Assembly: GCA_002298905.1 (NCBI GenBank) | Contig: DBMA01000008.1 | Location: 5,143-52,277, forward strand | Reading direction: 5' to 3' | Length of the DNA: 47,135 nt | DNA from: Mycoplasma sp. UBA710 | GTDB lineage: Bacteria > Bacillota_I > Bacilli_A > Mycoplasmatales > Metamycoplasmataceae | Shown: piece after piece, positions 42,016 to 47,135 of the stretch | How the letters are laid out: the number at the start of each line of letters is the position of its first letter | Numbering within the stretch: the first letter of the stretch is position 1 | The notes under the pieces: model-generated | The model's database searches: none | What the model saw: only the letters and a program-made list of their open reading frames with translations | Told to the model about the DNA's origin: nothing | Program-made: the position numbers and the translations under genes

Positions 42016-43093
42016 TAATGATATTTTTTTATCGATTATTATACCAATGTATAATGGAGAAATATTTATAGATAATTGTTTACATTCTATTTTAAATGAG
42101 CAAACATTAGAAACAGGTATTTTAAATTTTATAGAAATTATTATTATTAATGATGGTTCAAAAGACGATTGTTCATTAAAAGCAAAGAAATGAGCAAGAG
42201 AATGAAATCATAAATTACATAAATCATTTATTAAAGTAATAGATAAAGAAAATGGTCAATATGGTTCAGTAATTAATTTGGGCCTAACTTTATCTAAAGG
42301 AAAATATATAAAAGTATTAGATGTTGATGATATTTTTAATACTAAAAATTTTATAGAAATTATTCAAATTATTGCCAGTTTAAGAATAGATATAGATGTT
42401 ATTATTACAGATTTTATTTTTGATAAAGTAATTAAAAATAAACAAATTATTTATCAATGAAATAAATATTTTGAACCTTATAAAATATTGAAAATGAGTG
42501 AATTAAAATTTCCTAATTCAATCATTACAATGCACTCAATTATTTATCGAACAGACTTTCTAAGAAGCATAAATTATAAACAAATTGAAGGAATTTATTA
42601 TTCAGATTCTCAATATGCAGTAATACCTTTTTCACAAGCTAAACTTTTATATTATATTAATATACCTTTATATCGTTACTACATAGGAAGAAATGAACAA
42701 TCAATCAATATTAAAACTATGGTTAAAAATAGAACAGACCAAAAAAAAGTCATGAATGTAATTTTGGATGAATTATTTAAATTAGATTTAACTTCAATCA
42801 AACAAAAAAAATATGCATGAAAGATAGCAAAAAATATGTTAGAGTGACAAATTTTAATTCTTTCATATGATAATAGTATTAAAAATAGAAGGAAAGCAAT
42901 TTATGATGTTTTGCAAGATGTTTTAAAACAATGCAAAATTAATAATAATTATTACGCTTTTCAAATTATTTCAAAAGGTGTTTTATCTAGATTAATAAAA
43001 ATAACAAAAGGGCATGGTATTATATTTTTAATTAAAATTGGTGAAAAACTATATGCAAAATATAAATTAAACATTATGGCAGATTGAGATTAA
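42008..43093 (+). CDS. Family 2 glycosyltransferase
   Basis: A 361-residue GT-A fold enzyme, probably acting at the inner membrane face. It has the N-terminal SIIIPMYNGEIFIDNCLHSI, IIIINDGSKDD and KVLDVDDIF (the DxD metal site). TGA=Trp is used in several places. The C-terminal third is Lys-rich, with a hydrophobic stretch (GIIFLIKIG). Overlap with glf suggests it transfers galactofuranose or works in the same polysaccharide/glycolipid pathway; the donor is inferred from context only. Its TAA shares bases with the polC stop on the other strand. Confidence 0.88.
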
Positions 43094-46000
43094 AATAGTT
43101 TTATTTGATCAGTTGCATTTAAATGATTAATAATACCCAAATTTTCAAACTTATCTAATGTTGTTTTGTTAATTAAAGTTCTTTTTATTAAATCATCTTT
43201 GGAAGTAAAACATTTTTTATTTCTGGCCTCTACAATCGAATTCGCAGCAGCAATACCTAAACCATCCACCACAATAAATGGAGGAATTAAAGCATTATTT
43301 TGATAATCAATTTTTCAATTAGATGCTTCAGAAAGATTTAAATCAATATTTAAAATTTTAAATCCTCTTGCAAGCATTTCATTAATAATTTCAAATATAG
43401 GTATTAAATTTTCTTCTTTTTGAGTTATTTTTTCGTTACTATTAGCATATTGTTTTGCTTCTAATTCTTTGATTTTTTTCTCTATCTTATCTTTTGAACT
43501 AATGGCACTTTCTAAATCGAAAACATCTGGTCTTACAGTATAAAAAGCTGCATAGTATTCTAATGGATAATATATTTTAAATCAAGCAATTCTTCATGCC
43601 ATCATTACATAAGCTGTGGCATGAGCTTTTGGGAACATATATTTAATTTTATTTAAAGAATCAATATATCAATTTTCAATACCACTATTTTTTAATAATT
43701 TTTCATCATCAGATGATAATCCTTTACCTTTTCTAACTTTTTCCATAATTTGAAAAGAAAAAGATGGACTAACTCCTTTTTTCATTAAATAAACCATAAT
43801 ATCATCTCTACATGAGATAACTTCATTTAATTTTTTTCCTTGTTTAATTAAATCTTCAGCATTACCATTTCATACATTGGTACCATGAGATAATCCTGAA
43901 ATATTTATTAAATCATTAAATGAAGCAGGTTTAGCAACTCTTAGCATTTTTCTAACAAATTTTGTTCCAAATTCAGGTATTCCTAATACTCCTGTTTGTT
44001 CATTATTGATATCTTTTGGTTCTATACCTAAAGGTTTTGTTGAAGAAAATAATTCTAAAACTTTTTTATCTGAAAAAGAAATATCTTCTATTTTGACTTT
44101 AGTTCATTCTTGTAATAATTTAATAACTGTTGGATCATCATGACCTAATAAATCTAATTTTAATATATTATCATGGATTGCATGGAAGTCAAAATGAGTA
44201 GTTCTTCATGAACTTTCAATGTCATTTGCAGGATAATTAACAGGTGTAAAATCTTCTACATCAAATTCTTGAGGAATAATAATTATTCCTCCAGGGTGTT
44301 GACCAGTAGTTCTTTTAGAACCCTCTATTTTTTTTGCTAAGAAATTAATATAGATGTTAGATTTTTCTATTTTATTATCTTCAAAGTATTTTTTTACAAA
44401 ACCAAATGCAGTTTTAGAAGCTACAGTTGATATAGTACCAGCTCTAAAAGTTCTAGATGAACCAAAAATTTTTCTTACTTCTTCATGAATAATCGGTTGA
44501 TACTCTCCAGAGAAATTTAAATCAATATCTGGAACTTTATCCCCATCAAATCCTAAGAAGGTTTCGAATGGGATAGTTTGCCCATCTTTATGTAAATTTA
44601 TAGAACAATTTGGGCATAATTTATCTTCAAGATCAAATCCACTTGAAGTATTGGGATTTTCTACAAATTCACTATAATTGCACTTGTAACAAATATAATG
44701 TGGAGATAAAGGGTTAACTTCTGTTATTTTGCTTAATGTAGCAACGATTGAAGAACCAACCGAACCTCTAGAACCCACTAAATAACCATCATTTAAAGAT
44801 TTTTGAACTAATTTATGACTAATTCAATAGATAACACTAAATCCATATTTATTTATAGGTTCAAGTTCTTTATAAATTCTATTTTTTATAATATTAGGTA
44901 ATTCTTTTCCATATATTTTATGTGCATTTTGAATAACAAGATTTTGTAATTTTTCACGAGAATTATCAAATTCTGGTGGATACAATTTTGATTTAATAAT
45001 CTCAATATTATCTTCTATTAAAGAATCGAAAATAATTGTGTTATCGATAACTATTTCTTGAATTAGTTCTTTAGAATTTAAAAATTCAAATTGTTTTATC
45101 ATTTCTTTTGTAGTTAAAAATTTTTGGATAGGATATTGTGGATTTTGTTCATTATACTTATATAAAGAGTGTCTTTTTCCTTCTAAACCCTTAGTATTTA
45201 TATAAATATGATGGGCAATGATGTCTTCTTCATTGATATATCTAACATCTCCAATAGCAATAATTAATTTATTTTTTTTCTTAGCTATTAAAATAATTTC
45301 TTTTAAAATACTTTTAATTTCATCTTCTTTTATACCTTGTCTAGATATTAAATGAGAGAATAAATGAGGACTGGGGATACCAATAAAATCTCATTTATCT
45401 ATTTCTTTTTCTAAATTTTTAGTTGTTCCAGTAAAAGCTAAATCCATTAATCTGGTGTTTATTGATGCAGGTCCTATTAATAAGTTTTTATAATTTTTTA
45501 AGTCTTCTTCAAAAAGTCTAGGGCCATCATAATAGTTATTAGTTAATGAACAAGAAACAAGTTGGAATAAATCTTTGATTCCTTGTTGATTTTTTGCATA
45601 GATTGCAATATCATAACTCATTTTTTTATTATTTAAAAATGAATCATTTATTTTAGCAAGATCATCAAATGTTTTTATATTTTTTCTTTCTAAAAGCTCA
45701 ATCATATTTAATCAAACTTGCTCTAAAACATTTGCATCATAATTTGCTCTATGAGCTATAGAAGCATCATAAATAATATTCATTTTTTTGCAGACAACTT
45801 CTAAACGATAAGATATAGAAATTGGAAATAAATATCTAGATATAGCTAATGTATCAATAATAGGATTTTCAATTTCATTAAACCCTGATTCTATTAATTT
45901 TTGATTTAAGTATCCAATATCAAATTGTGCATTATGTGCTACAAGAACGTAATTTTTAAATATATTTTTAATTTCTATTATTGCTTCTTTTTGATTATCA

Positions 46001-47135
46001 AATTTAGCTTGTTTTTCAAGTATATATTGAGTAATACCTGTTAATTCAGTTGTAAATTTGCTAATTTTTTGAGAAGGCTTTATAAAAAATTGAAAATTAT
46101 TTTTAACTTTAAAATTTTCTACAATTACTGCCCCAAATTCTATAATTTCTCCTTTTCTTGGATTTAATGAAGTAGTTTCTAAATCAAAAATAACATAATT
46201 GCCATCTTTTAATAAATCAACATTGCCACTATTATTTTTTATTAAATTATGTTTTTTAGAAATGATACTGAATGTACAACCATAAATAGGTTTAATGCCT
46301 ATTTTTTTAGCATTATTAAATATTTCAGGAAAAGCTTGAATATTTTGATAATCAACAAATCCAATAGATTTTGATCCAATCTTCTTAGCATGCTTCATTA
46401 AATTTGTAGCAGAAATAAAACCATCCATTGCTGATAAAGAAGAACGAACAGATAGTTCTACTCTTTCTATATTTTGTTCTTTTTTATTATTAATTTCTTC
46501 TTTGATTTCATCAATAGAGATTATTTGAAGAAAAAAACTAGAAGAATTATATTCTTGTTTTTTTTCGCCTGTAATAGAAATATTAGACCCAATTTTTATC
46601 CACTCATATTTGTCTTTTTCACCTTGTCTAACAAAATATTTAGCAACTAAAGCTTCAGTAGAATCAAAAATAAAAATAGATATAATATTTAAGTTTGTTT
46701 TAGTAATTGTTTTTTCAATATTAAATACTTTTCCATTTACTTTTATGTATTTTTCGACAGTAGAATAAAAATTTTCTATATTCATTTGAAATGTTTTTTT
46801 AATGCTTTTATTTTCGAAACTTTTTTTATTATGAAGAACTTGAATTTTATTTTCTTGTTGATTCTTAATAAAATTCTTAAATTCATCATCAGAATTCTTA
46901 TCATCATTAGGGTTAAAAATTGTTTTAATTTTAAATTCAAATTTTAAATCATTGATATTAAAGAAATTTTTAATATTGTTTATGTTGATATATTTTTCAA
47001 AATTCATTTGATCTATTAAAGTATCAAATTCTAGTATTGTTTTATTTTTCGAAATTTCAAAAATAACATTATTTAAATTTAGAAAATCTTCAATATTTTT
47101 ATTAAAAATTAATTTAGAACCAAATTTTAATAAAT
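43090..47135 (-). CDS. polC: DNA polymerase III alpha subunit, PolC type (start beyond window)
   Basis: Gram-positive replicative polymerase with built-in proofreading. At least 1348 codons are open; the frame continues past the right edge with no convincing start, so the N-terminus is missing. From the N side: OB fold (about 46750-46500), PHP domain, 3'-5' exonuclease with FDLETTS and VAHNAQFDIGYL and HRANYDANV (DEDDh residues intact), the second PHP part, the zinc-binding C-x2-C pairs (YICYKCNY and LCPNCSI), and PDIDLNFSGEYQ with catalytic Asp. GQHPGGIIIIP and YFPKAHATAY-like text (MFPKAHATAYVMMAWR) follow. The C-terminal QIKLF fits a sliding-clamp binding motif. The PHP histidines are replaced (LSVRSS for HLHTPM, VDYQNIQ for TDHAVVQ). 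Confidence 0.96.

Overview
The window comes from a very AT-rich Mollicute (Mycoplasma-type bacterium). Reading frames of recognisable proteins run through TGA at conserved Trp positions, so genetic code 4 applies. The gene set is the usual reduced one: PolC-type polymerase, a compact tRNA cluster, an SCGN-type lipoprotein and NadD fused to an HD domain. Read with code 4, nearly all fragmentary frames merge into full-length genes. The exact genus cannot be fixed from the sequence alone.

Bases 1-10458 are a defence island on the + strand. It opens inside the specificity gene of a type I restriction-modification system (hsdS, ending at 689). Overlapping it is a two-gene unit, a small DUF1837-like nuclease followed by a Ski2-like helicase, whose order, sizes and motifs match the Hachiman system (hamA-hamB). 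Both genes carry one frameshift; the one in hamB lies in a run of 15 A. Next comes an intact hsdR (4056-7250). Then follow a small promoter-hairpin-terminator unit (about 7318-7404), an Abi_2/AbiF-family HEPN protein and a KAP-like P-loop ATPase. The layout resembles AbiF systems paired with the upstream 'abiF RNA', with an ATPase added.

Bases 10459-18372 are housekeeping and surface genes: trpS, a copper-type P1B ATPase with a separate small metal-binding protein (minus strand), transketolase, and a 729-residue lipoprotein with five exact-length proline-rich repeats and BspA-like leucine-rich repeats. Six tRNA genes (minus strand: Asn, Glu, Val, Thr, Lys, Leu) follow. Divergent from them is rpoB-rpoC with trxB directly behind.

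Bases 27900-39200 hold a highly divergent FtsZ/tubulin-like protein, a pstB-phoU-mnmA operon (minus), a nadD-yqeK fusion overlapping mtnN, the RNase P RNA gene, and a minus-strand operon of an FAD oxidoreductase lacking its redox motifs, a DUF2188-like protein and ysxC. rsmE and a coiled-coil protein with a duplicated domain complete this part. Bases 39200-47135 hold rsgA-rpe (minus), then glf and a family 2 glycosyltransferase (probably galactofuranose-containing surface glycan), and finally polC (minus), which runs off the right edge.

Two genome-wide habits are visible. Several genes have a -10 box exactly six bases before ATG, which predicts leaderless mRNAs. Convergent neighbours end within 0-3 bases of each other without a terminator.
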